A stretch of 49,685 bases of DNA from Paraburkholderia mimosarum LMG 23256 = NBRC 106338 (GCF_000739815.1 NZ_BBJJ01000053.1:1-49685), one strand, 5' to 3'. Counted from the first letter of the stretch, positions 1 through 9,136 are shown. Notes: generated by a model not told the origin, from the letters alone. Translations and numbers: made by a program.

Positions 1-53
1 CATGTGGGCTTTTTGATTTTTCCGGGCGCCGTGCAAAACCCGGCCGCATCTCC

Positions 54-989
54 TCAGCTTTCGTGGAGTTGCGCTTGCTCCGGATCGGCGCCAAGCATGC
101 GCGAGACGTCGGCAACGAGTGCATCCACGGCCACGCGTACCTTCGAAGGCATGTGCCGCGCCTTCTGCCGCACGACGTGGACTTCGTCGCCCAGCACGGT
201 GTTGCTGTCCATCACGAGTTCGAGGCGGCCGTCGCGCAAATACGGGCCCATGAGCCAGCACGGCAACCACGCGAGACCGGCGCCGCCGGCGGCCGCGTCG
301 GCAATCGCCAGCAGGTCGTCGAAGCACAGCCGCGACGCGAGCCGGCACTCCTGCACGTCGCCGCCCGGGCCGCGCACGCGCCAGACCGCATTCTGACCGG
401 CTCGGCCATACGCGATACCGGTGTGCGTGGCGAGCACCGCGACGTCCGCGGGCTTGCCGTGGCGCGCGAGATACGCAGGCGAAGCGCAAATGCCCATGTG
501 CTGCACGCCGAGCCGGCGCGCGACGAGCGTGCCGTGATCGGGCAGCGCGCCGATGCGCACGGCCAGATCAAAGCCGTCTTCGACGAGATCGGCCACGCGG
601 TCGCTGAACGACAGTTCGACGTTCAGGCGCGGGTGCTGCTCCACGAGCCGCCGCACCACGGGCGCCACGCACTGGCGCCCGAACAGCACCGGCGCGGTGA
701 TGCGCAGGCGTCCCGACGGCTCACGCCGGCCGTGTTCGAACGCGGCTTCCACGGCGCCCAGCTCGCCCAGCACGCGACGGCACTGTTCGTAGTAGGCATG
801 GCCTTCGTCGGTGAGACTCAGGCTGCGCGTGGTTCGCTGCAGCAGGCGCACGCCCAGACGCTGCTCGAGCCGCGCCACGATCTTCGCGACCGCCGAGCGC
901 GTCACGCCCAGGCGCTCGCCGGCTGCCGAGAAACTGCCCGCATCCACCACGTCCACGAATTCGGCTACGCCGCTCAAGCGATCGCTCAT
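54..989 (-). CDS. LysR-family transcriptional regulator
   Basis: This is a 311-residue LysR-type regulator of normal family length. Residues 1-60 form the winged helix-turn-helix, with the hallmark stretch FVDVVDAGSFSAAGERLGVT, and a substrate-binding domain of about residues 90-295 follows. It starts 113 bp from, and divergent to, the MDR oxidoreductase at 1103. That layout is typical of a LysR gene controlling its neighbour and itself. The effector cannot be read from the sequence. The fold and family are clear; control of the neighbour is inferred from position only. Confidence 0.92.
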   Translation of the reverse strand: MSDRLSGVAEFVDVVDAGSFSAAGERLGVTRSAVAKIVARLEQRLGVRLLQRTTRSLSLTDEGHAYYEQCRRVLGELGAVEAAFEHGRREPSGRLRITAPVLFGRQCVAPVVRRLVEQHPRLNVELSFSDRVADLVEDGFDLAVRIGALPDHGTLVARRLGVQHMGICASPAYLARHGKPADVAVLATHTGIAYGRAGQNAVWRVRGPGGDVQECRLASRLCFDDLLAIADAAAGGAGLAWLPCWLMGPYLRDGRLELVMDSNTVLGDEVHVVRQKARHMPSKVRVAVDALVADVSRMLGADPEQAQLHES

Positions 990-1102
990 TTCCTCACTTC
1001 CTTTTTGTATCCGTAGCAGCGACAGTTGTCATCCACAATCTCACCAATGTCGCCTTGCAAGCAACACTACCATAAGGGCTCCCACTCGTACTGGAGCAGT
1101 CA

Positions 1103-2119
1103 ATGAAGGCATGGAAACTGAAGGCCGGGAGCGGCTATGGCGCACTCGCGCGCACGGACTTCACGCCGCGCACGCCCGGCGCGCACGACGTGGTCGTGAA
1201 GATTCACGCGGCTTCGCTCAACTATCGCGACCTGATGTTCGCGCGCGGCGATTACCTCGGTCTCGGCGATGCCCCGCTCGTGCCGGTCGCCGACGGCGCG
1301 GGTGAAGTGGTCGAAGTCGGCGCGGCCGTCACGCGCTTCAAGCCGGGCGACCGCGTGATCAACACGTACTTCCCGCACTGGGCGGACGGCGCTCCCGCGC
1401 CGTCCAAAGTGCGCGAGTCGGCGGGCGCGCAATTCGACGGCGTGCTCGCCGAGCGTTTCGTCGCCACGGAAAGCTCGCTCGTCGCGATTCCGGCGCACCT
1501 GAGCTACGAGGAAGCCGCGACGATTTCGTGCGCCGGCGTCACGGCCTGGAACGCGATCTTCGCCGATGGCCACGCGCTGCCCGGCGCGACGGTGGCGCTG
1601 CTCGGCACCGGCGGCGTATCGATCTGGGCACTGCAACTCGCCCACGCGGCCGGACTGCGAACCATCATCACTTCGTCGAGCGATGCGAAACTCGAACGCG
1701 CCCGCGCGCTGGGCGCGAGCGAGACGATCAACTATCGTTCGCACCCCGAGTGGCAGGACGAAGTGCTGCGTCTGACCGGCGGCGAAGGCGCGGATATCGT
1801 CGTGGAGGTGGGCGGACGCGATACGTTGCCGCGCTCGGTCGCCGCTACGAAGATGGGCGGGCTCGTTTCCATCATCGGCGGCGTGACGAGTTTCGCAGGG
1901 CCGGAGCTTGGGCTGCTGTCCGTGATCGGCGGCATGAAGCGGCTGCACGGCATCATGGTCGGCAGCCGCGCGATGCTGGAGGACGTTACGCGGCTGGTGG
2001 CGGCGCAACAGATCCGCCCCGTGGTGGATCGCGTGTTCGGCTTCGATGAAGCTCCCGAGGCTTATGCGTGGCTCGAGGCCGGCAAGCACTTCGGGAAGGT
2101 GGTCATTCGCGTGGCTTGA
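1103..2119 (+). CDS. Zinc-type alcohol dehydrogenase-like / quinone oxidoreductase-like MDR protein
   Basis: A 338-residue medium-chain dehydrogenase/reductase. The N-terminal GroES-like domain (residues 1-125) contains the SLNYRDLMFARGDY region. The nucleotide-binding domain carries a GTGGVS loop near residue 170, as in NAD(P)H-dependent quinone oxidoreductase-like members. The usual structural-zinc cysteines are not apparent, so a zinc-free reductase is likely. GGAG with a 6-nt spacer precedes the ATG. A closely similar paralogue lies at 27512-28525. The substrate is unknown. The divergent LysR gene is the likely regulator. Confidence 0.88.
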   Translation: MKAWKLKAGSGYGALARTDFTPRTPGAHDVVVKIHAASLNYRDLMFARGDYLGLGDAPLVPVADGAGEVVEVGAAVTRFKPGDRVINTYFPHWADGAPAPSKVRESAGAQFDGVLAERFVATESSLVAIPAHLSYEEAATISCAGVTAWNAIFADGHALPGATVALLGTGGVSIWALQLAHAAGLRTIITSSSDAKLERARALGASETINYRSHPEWQDEVLRLTGGEGADIVVEVGGRDTLPRSVAATKMGGLVSIIGGVTSFAGPELGLLSVIGGMKRLHGIMVGSRAMLEDVTRLVAAQQIRPVVDRVFGFDEAPEAYAWLEAGKHFGKVVIRVA

Positions 2120-2136
2120 TGCGTTAGCTCGAACGA

Positions 2137-2160
2137 CCGCTAACCGTGTACGGTTAGCGG
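2137..2160. terminator. Perfect hairpin between convergent genes
   Basis: A 10-bp perfect stem (CCGCTAACCG / CGGTTAGCGG) with a TGTA loop lies between the convergent stops at 2119 and 2193. There is no strong T-tract, so it is either a weak bidirectional terminator or a repetitive extragenic palindrome. A related hairpin occurs at 17926-17955. Confidence 0.6.
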
Positions 2161-2192
2161 CGCGTGGTCGGCGTCATGACGTGACATGAAGC

Positions 2193-3170
2193 TCAGCGAA
2201 CGGCAGCGTCGCGTTCGATAAATGCGCGCACGACATCGCCGAAGTTCGCATCGAAAACGAAGCCGAGCGAGCGCGCATACGTCGCCGAGAAGTTGCCGGG
2301 CCAGGAGTTGACGATCTTCTCGATGGCAGGGTCGCGCTCGAAGCGCACGCGCCCCGCCACGGCGTCGCCTGCGATGCGGCGCAGCGAATCGAGCATTTCG
2401 CTCACGGTCACCGAAAGCCCCGGCATATTGATGACGCGCCCTTCGCTCAGGCGTTCGGCGGGCAACTCGTGACCATGCACGAGGTTTTCCACGGCCCGGT
2501 CCGGCGACATGAGCCAGAGCAGCGTATCGGGCGCGACAGGGCACACCGCATCCATGCCGTTGATCGGCTCGCGGATGATGCCGCTCGCGAAGCTCGACGC
2601 GGCGCGGTTGGGCTTGCCAGGGCGCACCACGACGGTAGGCATGCGCAGGCTGCGTCCGTCGAGAAAGCCGCGCCGGCTGTAGTCGGCGAGCAGCAGGTCC
2701 GAGAGCGCCTTCTGCGTGCCATAGGAACTCCTGGGCGACCAGACGTGCGTGTCTTCGACCGTCGGCGGCAGATCGCCGCCGAACACGGCGACCGAACTCG
2801 TCATCACGAAACGCGCACGCGTTTGCAGCGCGCGAATGCGCTCGAAGAGCGCGCGCGTGGCGTCGAAGTTGATCGTCATGCCCAGGTCGAATTCCTGCTC
2901 GGCCTGGCCCGACACGATTGCCGCGAGATGGAACACGCTGGCCGTGCGAGGGCCGATCAGGGCTTCGATCTGACTGGTGTCGCTGATGTCGCCGGTGAGT
3001 ACTTCGACGCGCGCGTCGTCGATACCTTCGAGCGCGACCACGTCGAATGCGCGAATCTTCGCGATGCGTTGCGCACGGCCATCGGGGCCGGTCAGCTCGC
3101 CGCGCGCGAGCAGTGTCCGAATCAGGCGTTGGCCCAGAAAACCGGCGGCGCCGGTCACCACGATTTCCAT
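2193..3170 (-). CDS. denD: NAD-dependent epimerase/dehydratase family protein, likely D-erythronate dehydrogenase
   Basis: A 325-residue extended short-chain dehydrogenase. It has an N-terminal TGAAGFLG dinucleotide-binding loop (residues 6-13), the catalytic Ser125/Ser126, and the Y150-x3-K154 pair in SSYGTQKA. The overall pattern (VVVRPGKPNRAASSF, a C-terminal ISSWPG-like NSWPGNF segment) matches DenD proteins, which oxidise D-erythronate to 2-oxo-tetronate. Usual pathway partners (OtnK kinase, OtnC aldolase, OtnI isomerase) are not nearby, so the exact substrate is uncertain. A striking inverted repeat lies upstream at 3211-3245. The protein could be another sugar-acid dehydrogenase of the same family. 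Confidence 0.75.
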   Translation of the reverse strand: MEIVVTGAAGFLGQRLIRTLLARGELTGPDGRAQRIAKIRAFDVVALEGIDDARVEVLTGDISDTSQIEALIGPRTASVFHLAAIVSGQAEQEFDLGMTINFDATRALFERIRALQTRARFVMTSSVAVFGGDLPPTVEDTHVWSPRSSYGTQKALSDLLLADYSRRGFLDGRSLRMPTVVVRPGKPNRAASSFASGIIREPINGMDAVCPVAPDTLLWLMSPDRAVENLVHGHELPAERLSEGRVINMPGLSVTVSEMLDSLRRIAGDAVAGRVRFERDPAIEKIVNSWPGNFSATYARSLGFVFDANFGDVVRAFIERDAAVR

Positions 3171-3210
3171 CGTCGTCTCCTTCGTTCTATGGGATGGCGG
3201 CGGACCGCTC

Positions 3211-3245
3211 CGTCAAAAGTTGTATGATGATCTTACCTTTTGACG
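3211..3245. promoter_or_regulatory. Inverted repeat upstream of the DenD-like gene
   Basis: Perfect 9-bp arms CGTCAAAAG (3211-3219) and CTTTTGACG (3237-3245) flank a 17-bp AT-richer centre that contains TTGTATGATGATCTTACC. It lies 41 bp upstream of the minus-strand start at 3170, which suits an operator. No cognate regulator gene is adjacent. Confidence 0.5.
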
Positions 3246-3493
3246 AAACCCGCAAGTGCGCGATGTGCTTCGCCGCACCCAGGCGTGGCATGCGCGTGCC
3301 CTGCGCCAGCGGGGGCTGGGCGCCTAAGCGATGGTGACATCGTGTGTCTCCTTGCGCGCCTGGCTGCGCGTTCCCAATGGCCTGATGAATGAAGTTGGCC
3401 GCGAAGCGGCGAAGGAATGGGGGAGTTGCGACAGGCAGTTAGTTGCACTCTTACCGGATTGATCACCATCGGCTTGACACCGGGCTGCCACGC

Positions 3494-3567
3494 GATACAG
3501 CGCGTGTTCTGTATCCTGCGATTACAGGCTATGGTTTGTATTTCGTCTTTACAACGTATAAACTGTA
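3494..3567. promoter_or_regulatory. Palindromic operator cluster upstream of hipB
   Basis: Three overlapping or adjacent palindromes share a TGTA/TACA core: GATACAG-N8-CTGTATC (3494-3515), CTGTA-N9-TACAG (3509-3527) and TTGTA-N9-TACAA (3536-3554). A TATAAA -10-like hexamer lies at 3557-3562. HipB proteins bind several palindromes with an 8-nt spacer upstream of their own operon, so these are the likely autoregulatory sites. No good -35 box could be assigned. Confidence 0.6.
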
Positions 3568-3626
3568 TTCGACTACGCCGCGCCCCCGGCGCTCGCCTCG
3601 GCGTTTTTTTGCCGCCCGGAGTTTCC

Positions 3627-4022
3627 GTGGACTACCCTCTCAAGACCCTTGGCCAGCTACGCCCGATCCTCGTCGGCTTCCGCAAGAAGGCCGGCCTCAC
3701 CCAAGCCGCCGTGGCCCAGCGACTAGGCATCTCGCAGCAAAGCTATGCCGCGTTCGAGGCGAATCCCGAGACCGCAAGCGTAGAGCGGCTGTTCCGGGTC
3801 TTGCGGCTCGTCGATGTCGAGATCAGGCTCGGCGCGGCCGATGAAGAAGCGTCGCCTGTCGCCGCGAAACCGGCGCGCCGGCCGCCCAGCCCCCCAGCCG
3901 CCACCAGGATGTCCAGTACGGCCAAGCCCGCGCCCACCCGCAAGCGTGCCCGCACCACGCCGGCAGCCGGCGAACCGGCGCGCCGGCCCGCCGCACGACG
4001 CAAACCGAGGGAAGACTGGTGA
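3627..4022 (+). CDS. hipB: HipB-like antitoxin / transcriptional repressor
   Basis: An Xre-type helix-turn-helix protein of 131 residues. GTG at 3627 is chosen because GGAG lies 5 nt upstream (3618-3621); the open frame extends further left without support. The HTH (GLTQAAVAQRLGISQQSYAAFE) and the following NPETASVERLFRVLRLVDVEIRL match HipB. After about residue 75 comes an Ala/Pro/Arg-rich basic tail of about 55 residues, unlike the 88-residue E. coli protein. The chain still ends in a tryptophan (EDW), as E. coli HipB does. The last codons overlap the hipA start by 4 bp (GTGA), so translation is coupled. It should neutralise HipA and repress the operon. Confidence 0.88.
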   Translation: MDYPLKTLGQLRPILVGFRKKAGLTQAAVAQRLGISQQSYAAFEANPETASVERLFRVLRLVDVEIRLGAADEEASPVAAKPARRPPSPPAATRMSSTAKPAPTRKRARTTPAAGEPARRPAARRKPREDW

Positions 4023-5350
4023 GCACACGCCCCCGCCTGCCCAACCAGCTCGATCTGTGGATGAACGGCCTGCCCGTGGGCTACTGGGAGAGTGCGCGCG
4101 GCAACGAACGCCTCACGTACCTCGACAGCTGGATCGACGACGAGCAAGGCCGCCCGCTTTCGCTTTCGCTGCCGTTCACGCCCGGCAACCTGCCGTACCG
4201 CGGCCCGCTCGTGACGGACTACTTCGACAATCTGCTGCCCGACAGCGACCGCATCCGCAGACGCATCGCCGCGCGCTACCAGACCGGCGGCACCTCGCCT
4301 TTCGAACTGCTCGCCGCGCTCGGCCGCGACTGCGTGGGCGCGCTGCAGATCCTTCCCGCAGGAGAAGCGCCCACCGGCCTGCGGGCCATCAAGGGACGCG
4401 CGCTGAGCGAAGCGGAGATCGCGCAACTGCTGCGCGAAACCACGGCCGCACCGCACGCCGGAGAGCGCGAAACCGTGGACAGCCTGCGCCTCTCGATTGC
4501 CGGGGCGCAGGAAAAGACCGCGCTGTTGCGTCATGGCGGACAGTGGCTGCTTCCCGAAGGGAGCACGCCGACCACGCACATCCTGAAGCTGCCGCTCGGT
4601 CTCGTCGGCAACATGCGCGCCGACATGCGCACCTCGGTGGAAAACGAATGGCTGTGCACGCAGATCATCGCCGCCTACGGTTTGCCTGTCGCGCCGTGCG
4701 AGATCGCGCAGTTCGAGGAAGTGAAAACGCTAGTCGTGGAGCGCTTCGACCGGCGCCTTTCCCGCGACGGCAAATGGATCGTGCGCCTGCCGCAGGAGGA
4801 CCTCTGCCAGGCCACGGGCACGTCCGGGCTCGCCAAATACGAAGCCGACGGCGGCCCCGGCATCGACGCGATCATGCAAGTGCTCGACGGCTCCGCGCAG
4901 GCCGCGGCAGACCGCCGCCACTTCTTCGTCACGCAGATCGTTTTCTGGCTGCTCGCGGCAACGGACGGCCACGCGAAGAACTACAGCATCGCGCTGCTGC
5001 CCGGCAGCGAGTACGCGGCCACGCCGCTCTACGACGTGTTATCCGCCCACCCCATCATCGGCCGCGGCCGCAACCATATCGCGCCGCAGCGCGTGAGTCT
5101 CGCGATGGCCGTGCGGGGGCGCAACCGGCACTACCGCGTCGAGGAGATCTATCCGCGCCACTGGATCGCGCAAGGTCAGCGCGTGGGATTCGCCGCGCAG
5201 GACGTCGAGCAGATGCTCGCGGACGTGGCGGCCCGCACGCCTCGCGTGATCGAAGCGGTCTCGGAACGGATTCCTGCAACGTTCCCCATGGACGTGGCCG
5301 AAGCCGTGTTCGCGGGCATGCGCAGGCTCGCGACCAGGCTCGGCTGCTGA
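4019..5350 (+). CDS. hipA: HipA-type serine/threonine kinase toxin
   Basis: A 443-residue protein, essentially the length of E. coli HipA, with the same motif order. The SIAGAQEKTALL loop contains Ser159, equivalent to the autophosphorylated Ser150. Other motifs are HILKLP with Lys190, VERFDRR, RLPQEDLCQ, KYEADGGPGI, the catalytic ATDGHAKN (Asp316) and the metal-binding YDVLSAHP (Asp339). All key kinase residues are present, so the toxin looks active. HipA kinases inactivate glutamyl-tRNA synthetase by phosphorylation and promote persistence. The GTG start overlaps the hipB stop. It ends 4 bp before the convergent LysR gene. Confidence 0.95.
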   Translation: MSTRPRLPNQLDLWMNGLPVGYWESARGNERLTYLDSWIDDEQGRPLSLSLPFTPGNLPYRGPLVTDYFDNLLPDSDRIRRRIAARYQTGGTSPFELLAALGRDCVGALQILPAGEAPTGLRAIKGRALSEAEIAQLLRETTAAPHAGERETVDSLRLSIAGAQEKTALLRHGGQWLLPEGSTPTTHILKLPLGLVGNMRADMRTSVENEWLCTQIIAAYGLPVAPCEIAQFEEVKTLVVERFDRRLSRDGKWIVRLPQEDLCQATGTSGLAKYEADGGPGIDAIMQVLDGSAQAAADRRHFFVTQIVFWLLAATDGHAKNYSIALLPGSEYAATPLYDVLSAHPIIGRGRNHIAPQRVSLAMAVRGRNRHYRVEEIYPRHWIAQGQRVGFAAQDVEQMLADVAARTPRVIEAVSERIPATFPMDVAEAVFAGMRRLATRLGC

Positions 5351-5354
5351 GAAT

Positions 5355-6263
5355 TTAGCCGCCAGCAAGCGCTTCGTCATCGATTGCACGCGTGAGGAGA
5401 CTGAGAAAGGCCTGCATGGCTTGCGGCAGCGTGCGGCCCGCCATCGTCTGGATCTGCAGCGTGCGCTGGTGCAGTTCCGGGTTCGTGAGCGGCACGGCGG
5501 CAAGCCCCTCCACTTCGAGACGGCCGCGCACGGTCAGAAAACCGGTGAATGTAACCGCATCGGTCAGGCGTACGAACCTTTGTAATGCAACGTGATAGTT
5601 GCTCACGAACACCGGTTCGAAGATGAGCCCTTCGAGACTGCACGCGATATCGAAGAGCTGCCGGATCGTCACGCCCTGGTTGTGCATCGCCACCGGCCAC
5701 GGAAGCAGCTCGCGCAACGATAGCGACTCGCGCGCCGCCAGCGGATGATCGCGCCGCATGAGCGCGAAAATCGGCGCACGCTGCGAATAGTGCACGGCAA
5801 TTTCCTTCTCCGGCGCGAGGCTGAAGCACAGCGCGATATCGGCCGTCCCCTCTCTCACGCGCTGCGTTGCAACAGACGGTTCCGACACATCCAGCTGGAA
5901 ATGCGTTTGCGGATAGGTCTTCAGAAAGTGCGCGAACACGTGCGGCAAAAACTCCGGCGCGAGGCCTTCGGAGCTGGCGACGCGTATCGTCGCGCGGCCG
6001 CCCTCGGTCAACCCGCGAATCTCGCCGACTACACGCTCCGTTTCGAGCACGCTGCGCCGCGCGTGCTCGGCGAGCATGCGCCCCGCCTCGCTCAGCACCA
6101 TGCCGCGCGGGCGCCGCTCGAATAGCGGCGTGCCCAGTTCTTCTTCGAGGCGGGCGATCTGGCGGCTCAGCGCCGAGACGGCCACGAAGAGCCGCTCGGA
6201 CGCCTTGCTCAGCGAGCCGCTGCGGGCCACTTCCAGAAAATAGCGCAGTGCGGTGTTGTCCAT
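5355..6263 (-). CDS. LysR-family transcriptional regulator
   Basis: A 302-residue LysR regulator. The HTH is at residues 1-60 (LRYFLEVARSGSLSKASERLFV), followed by a co-inducer domain starting near residue 90. The ATG at 6263 is supported by family alignment; the open frame continues upstream without homology. It is divergent from the M20 peptidase-MHS permease-serine hydrolase operon starting at 6390. It probably controls that operon in response to the substrate or a breakdown product. Confidence 0.9.
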   Translation of the reverse strand: MDNTALRYFLEVARSGSLSKASERLFVAVSALSRQIARLEEELGTPLFERRPRGMVLSEAGRMLAEHARRSVLETERVVGEIRGLTEGGRATIRVASSEGLAPEFLPHVFAHFLKTYPQTHFQLDVSEPSVATQRVREGTADIALCFSLAPEKEIAVHYSQRAPIFALMRRDHPLAARESLSLRELLPWPVAMHNQGVTIRQLFDIACSLEGLIFEPVFVSNYHVALQRFVRLTDAVTFTGFLTVRGRLEVEGLAAVPLTNPELHQRTLQIQTMAGRTLPQAMQAFLSLLTRAIDDEALAGG

Positions 6264-6316
6264 GTCGATGGGCGCGGTTGTGTTCGCTTTGCCGTTTCGG
6301 CAACGATAGGTCGCAA

Positions 6317-6339
6317 ATATTGTAATTGTGCAGAAATAT
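6317..6339. promoter_or_regulatory. Candidate LysR binding site
   Basis: An AT-rich dyad, ATATT-N13-AATAT, stands out in a GC-rich intergenic region between the divergent LysR gene (start 6263) and the M20 gene (start 6390). Spacing and position fit a LysR box. The arms are only 5 bp long, so support is moderate. Confidence 0.35.
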
Positions 6340-6389
6340 CGGCGGTTGCAGGATCGATTCCATTCGTTTCCGTGACAGGAGCTACGCCG

Positions 6390-7811
6390 TTGACTCGTGA
6401 CTTCGCCATTCAAGCCGCCGCCGGCCAATTCGATTCGGGCCGTTTCCTCGACGACCTGCGCCGTCGCGTGGCGTATCGCACGGAGAGCCAGGAGCCGGCC
6501 AGCGCCGGGAGACTGCGCGGCTATCTGGACGACGAACTCGCGCCGCTGCTCACGCAATGGGGCTTCACCTGCCGCGTCGTGAGCAATCCTGTCCAGGGCG
6601 CCGGCCCGTTCCTCATCGCCCATCGCCATGAAGACGACGCGTTGCCTACGGTGCTGAGCTACGGCCACGGCGACGTGGTGCGCGGCTACGACGCGCAATG
6701 GCGCGACGGCCTCACACCGTGGGACGTCACCGTCGACGGCGAGCGCTGGTACGGCCGCGGCACCGCCGACAACAAGGGCCAGCACAGCATCAATCTCGCC
6801 GCGCTCAAGGCCGTGCTCGACGCGCGCGGCGGCAAGCTGGGCTTCAACCTCAAGCTGCTGTTCGAAACGGGCGAGGAAGTCGGCTCGCCGGGGCTGCACG
6901 AACTGTGCACGCAGCTGCGCGACGAACTGTGCGCCGACGTGCTGATCGCCTCCGACGGCCCGCGCCTCTCGGCGCATCGGCCCACGATCTTTCTCGGCTC
7001 GCGCGGTGTCGTCAATTTCAAGCTCGAGTTGACGCTGCGCGAAGGCGGCCATCATTCAGGCAACTGGGGCGGGCTGCTGCGCAATCCGGGCGTCGTGCTC
7101 GCCAGCGCGATCGCCTCGATGGTCGACGCGAACGGCGCGATACGCGTGGAAGGCCTGCGCCCGCCGCCCATTCCCGAGTCCGTGCGCCGCGCGCTCGCCG
7201 ATATCCGCGTGGGCGGCAATCCCGGCGAGCCCGAGGTCGATCGCGACTATGGCGAACCGGGCCTCACACCCACCGAGCGCGTGTTCGGCTGGAACACGCT
7301 CGAAGTGCTGGCGTTTCGCACGGGTAACCCCGAGAAGCCCGTCAATGCGATCCCGCCGCATGCGATCGCGTATATGCAGATCCGCTTCGTAGTGGGTACG
7401 GACTGGCAGAACCTCGAGCGCATCGTGCGTGCCCATCTCGATGCGCACGGCTTCGCCAGGGTCGAACTCGAGGTGGAGCGCGGCGCGCCCGCCACGCGCG
7501 TCGATCCCGACAACCCTTGGGTGCAGTGGGCGCTGCGCTCGCTGCGCGAGACCACGGGAGAAGAGCCCGTGCTGCTGCCCAATCTGGGTGGCACGCTGCC
7601 CAACGACGTGTTCGCCGACGTGCTCGGCATGCCCACGCTGTGGGTGCCGCATTCGTACCCCGGCTGCTCCCAGCACGCGCCGGACGAGCATCTGCTCGGG
7701 CCGGTCGTGCGCGACGGGCTGCGCATCATGGCCGGCCTCTTCTGGGACCTCGGCGCAAGAGAGGCCGACGCGTCCAATCCCGCACCGCAGATTCCCACAA
7801 CGCTTGCATGA
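6390..7811 (+). CDS. M20 family zinc metallopeptidase
   Basis: A 473-residue M20 peptidase/deacylase of usual size. TTG at 6390 is preferred because AGGAG (6377-6381) sits 8 nt upstream; an in-frame GTG at 6372 has no ribosome site. Metal-site motifs are in order: SYGHGDVV (His93), GRGTADNKGQH (Asp127), ETGEEVGSPG (Glu163 region) and a C-terminal histidine in VPHSYPGCSQHAPDE. The dimerisation insert lies between. No signal peptide is visible, so it is cytoplasmic. It is first in an operon with an MHS permease and a serine hydrolase, which suggests cleavage of an imported amide or peptide. The exact substrate is unknown. Confidence 0.88.
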   Translation: MTRDFAIQAAAGQFDSGRFLDDLRRRVAYRTESQEPASAGRLRGYLDDELAPLLTQWGFTCRVVSNPVQGAGPFLIAHRHEDDALPTVLSYGHGDVVRGYDAQWRDGLTPWDVTVDGERWYGRGTADNKGQHSINLAALKAVLDARGGKLGFNLKLLFETGEEVGSPGLHELCTQLRDELCADVLIASDGPRLSAHRPTIFLGSRGVVNFKLELTLREGGHHSGNWGGLLRNPGVVLASAIASMVDANGAIRVEGLRPPPIPESVRRALADIRVGGNPGEPEVDRDYGEPGLTPTERVFGWNTLEVLAFRTGNPEKPVNAIPPHAIAYMQIRFVVGTDWQNLERIVRAHLDAHGFARVELEVERGAPATRVDPDNPWVQWALRSLRETTGEEPVLLPNLGGTLPNDVFADVLGMPTLWVPHSYPGCSQHAPDEHLLGPVVRDGLRIMAGLFWDLGAREADASNPAPQIPTTLA

Positions 7812-7822
7812 GGACTACGCCC

Positions 7823-9136
7823 ATGAGCATCGATTCCGTACCTGCGCATCACGGCAGCGAACCCTGGCAAGAGGCCGCAGCGCAATCGTCGTCGGGAAAA
7901 AAAGTTTCGCGCCTGATCCTCGCCACCTCGATCGGCAACGCGCTCGAGTTCTACGATCTGCTCGCGTACGGCTATTTCGCGTCGACGCTCTCGAAGCTCT
8001 TCTTCCCCGTCCACGACGCCACGATGTCGCTGCTGCTCACGCTCGGCACGTTCGCGCTCTCATACCTCGCGCGGCCGTTCGGCGCGCTCGTGCTCGGCTC
8101 GTACAGCGACCGCAAGGGCCGCAAGGCGTCGCTCATGCTCTCCATCGCGATGATGACGATCGGCACCGGCATGGTCGCGCTGATGCCCACGTACGCGACG
8201 ATCGGCATACTGGCGCCCATCGGCATTTTTGCGGCGCGTCTTCTGCAAGGCTTTTCGGCGGGCGGCGAGTTCGGCAGCTCCACGGCCTTCCTGGTCGAGC
8301 ACGCGCCGCACCGCAGCGGCTTCATGTCTAGCTGGCAGTTTTCGAGTCAGGGCGCGAGCACGCTGCTCGTCTCCCTGTTCGGCGCCGTGCTCACGGGCAT
8401 GCTCACGCAGCCGCAACTCGAAGGCTGGGGTTGGCGCATTCCGTTCCTGTTCGGTGTGCTGATCGGTCCGGTGGGTCTGTATATCCGCAAACGCATCGAC
8501 GAAACGCCCGAATTCGAGCGCGTCGAAAAAGCCGAGTCGCCCGTGCGCGAGCTGCTCGCCACACAGAAGGCGCGCGTGCTTGCCTCGATCGGCGTGCTGG
8601 TGCTGACCACGTCGGCGCAATACGTACTCCTCTACATACCGACCTACGCCGCCCGCCAGCTCGGCCTCGCACCCACGTCGGGCTTCATCGCCACGCTCGT
8701 TGCCGGCATCATCGCCATCGTGCTCACGCCGATCGTCGGCCACTGGTCGGACAAAGTGGGGCGCACGCGCTTCATGTTCGGTGCGGGCGTGCTGTTCTTC
8801 CTCACCGTCTATCCCGCGTTCCTGCTCTTGAACGCTCATCCGTCGCTGCTCATGCTGCTGGCCGCCGTGATCTGGATCGCAGTGCTCAAGGTCACCTATT
8901 TCGCGGCGATTCCGGCGCTCATGGCCGACTTCTTCCCTACGCGCACGCGCACGACGGGCATGGCGCTCGCGTACAACATCGGCACCACCGTGTTCGGCGG
9001 CTTCACCCCGCTCGCGGTCGCGTCGCTCATTGCGGCGACAGGCAACAATCTCGCGCCGGGGCTCTGGCTCATGTTCGCGTCAGTCGTGAGTCTCGTCACG
9101 CTGATCTGGGCGCGGGCGCGCCTGGGCGCACGCTGA
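7823..9136 (+). CDS. MFS transporter, metabolite:H+ symporter (MHS) type
   Basis: A 437-residue twelve-helix permease. The opening GNALEFYDLLAYGYFA and the loop-2 motif GSYSDRKGRK are typical of the MHS (ProP/ShiA) group of proton symporters. ATG at 7823 is chosen because AGGA (7811-7814) precedes it by 8 nt. An alternative ATG at 7808 overlaps the upstream stop codon. It lies in the inner membrane and probably imports the compound processed by the flanking M20 peptidase and SxxK hydrolase. Confidence 0.9.
   Translation: MSIDSVPAHHGSEPWQEAAAQSSSGKKVSRLILATSIGNALEFYDLLAYGYFASTLSKLFFPVHDATMSLLLTLGTFALSYLARPFGALVLGSYSDRKGRKASLMLSIAMMTIGTGMVALMPTYATIGILAPIGIFAARLLQGFSAGGEFGSSTAFLVEHAPHRSGFMSSWQFSSQGASTLLVSLFGAVLTGMLTQPQLEGWGWRIPFLFGVLIGPVGLYIRKRIDETPEFERVEKAESPVRELLATQKARVLASIGVLVLTTSAQYVLLYIPTYAARQLGLAPTSGFIATLVAGIIAIVLTPIVGHWSDKVGRTRFMFGAGVLFFLTVYPAFLLLNAHPSLLMLLAAVIWIAVLKVTYFAAIPALMADFFPTRTRTTGMALAYNIGTTVFGGFTPLAVASLIAATGNNLAPGLWLMFASVVSLVTLIWARARLGAR

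Noticed and set aside
1..30. T-rich GGGCTTTTTGATTTTT at the left edge as a terminator
   Set aside because: It could be the 3' half of a terminator for a gene left of the window. The partner arm is not in the sequence, so it cannot be shown.
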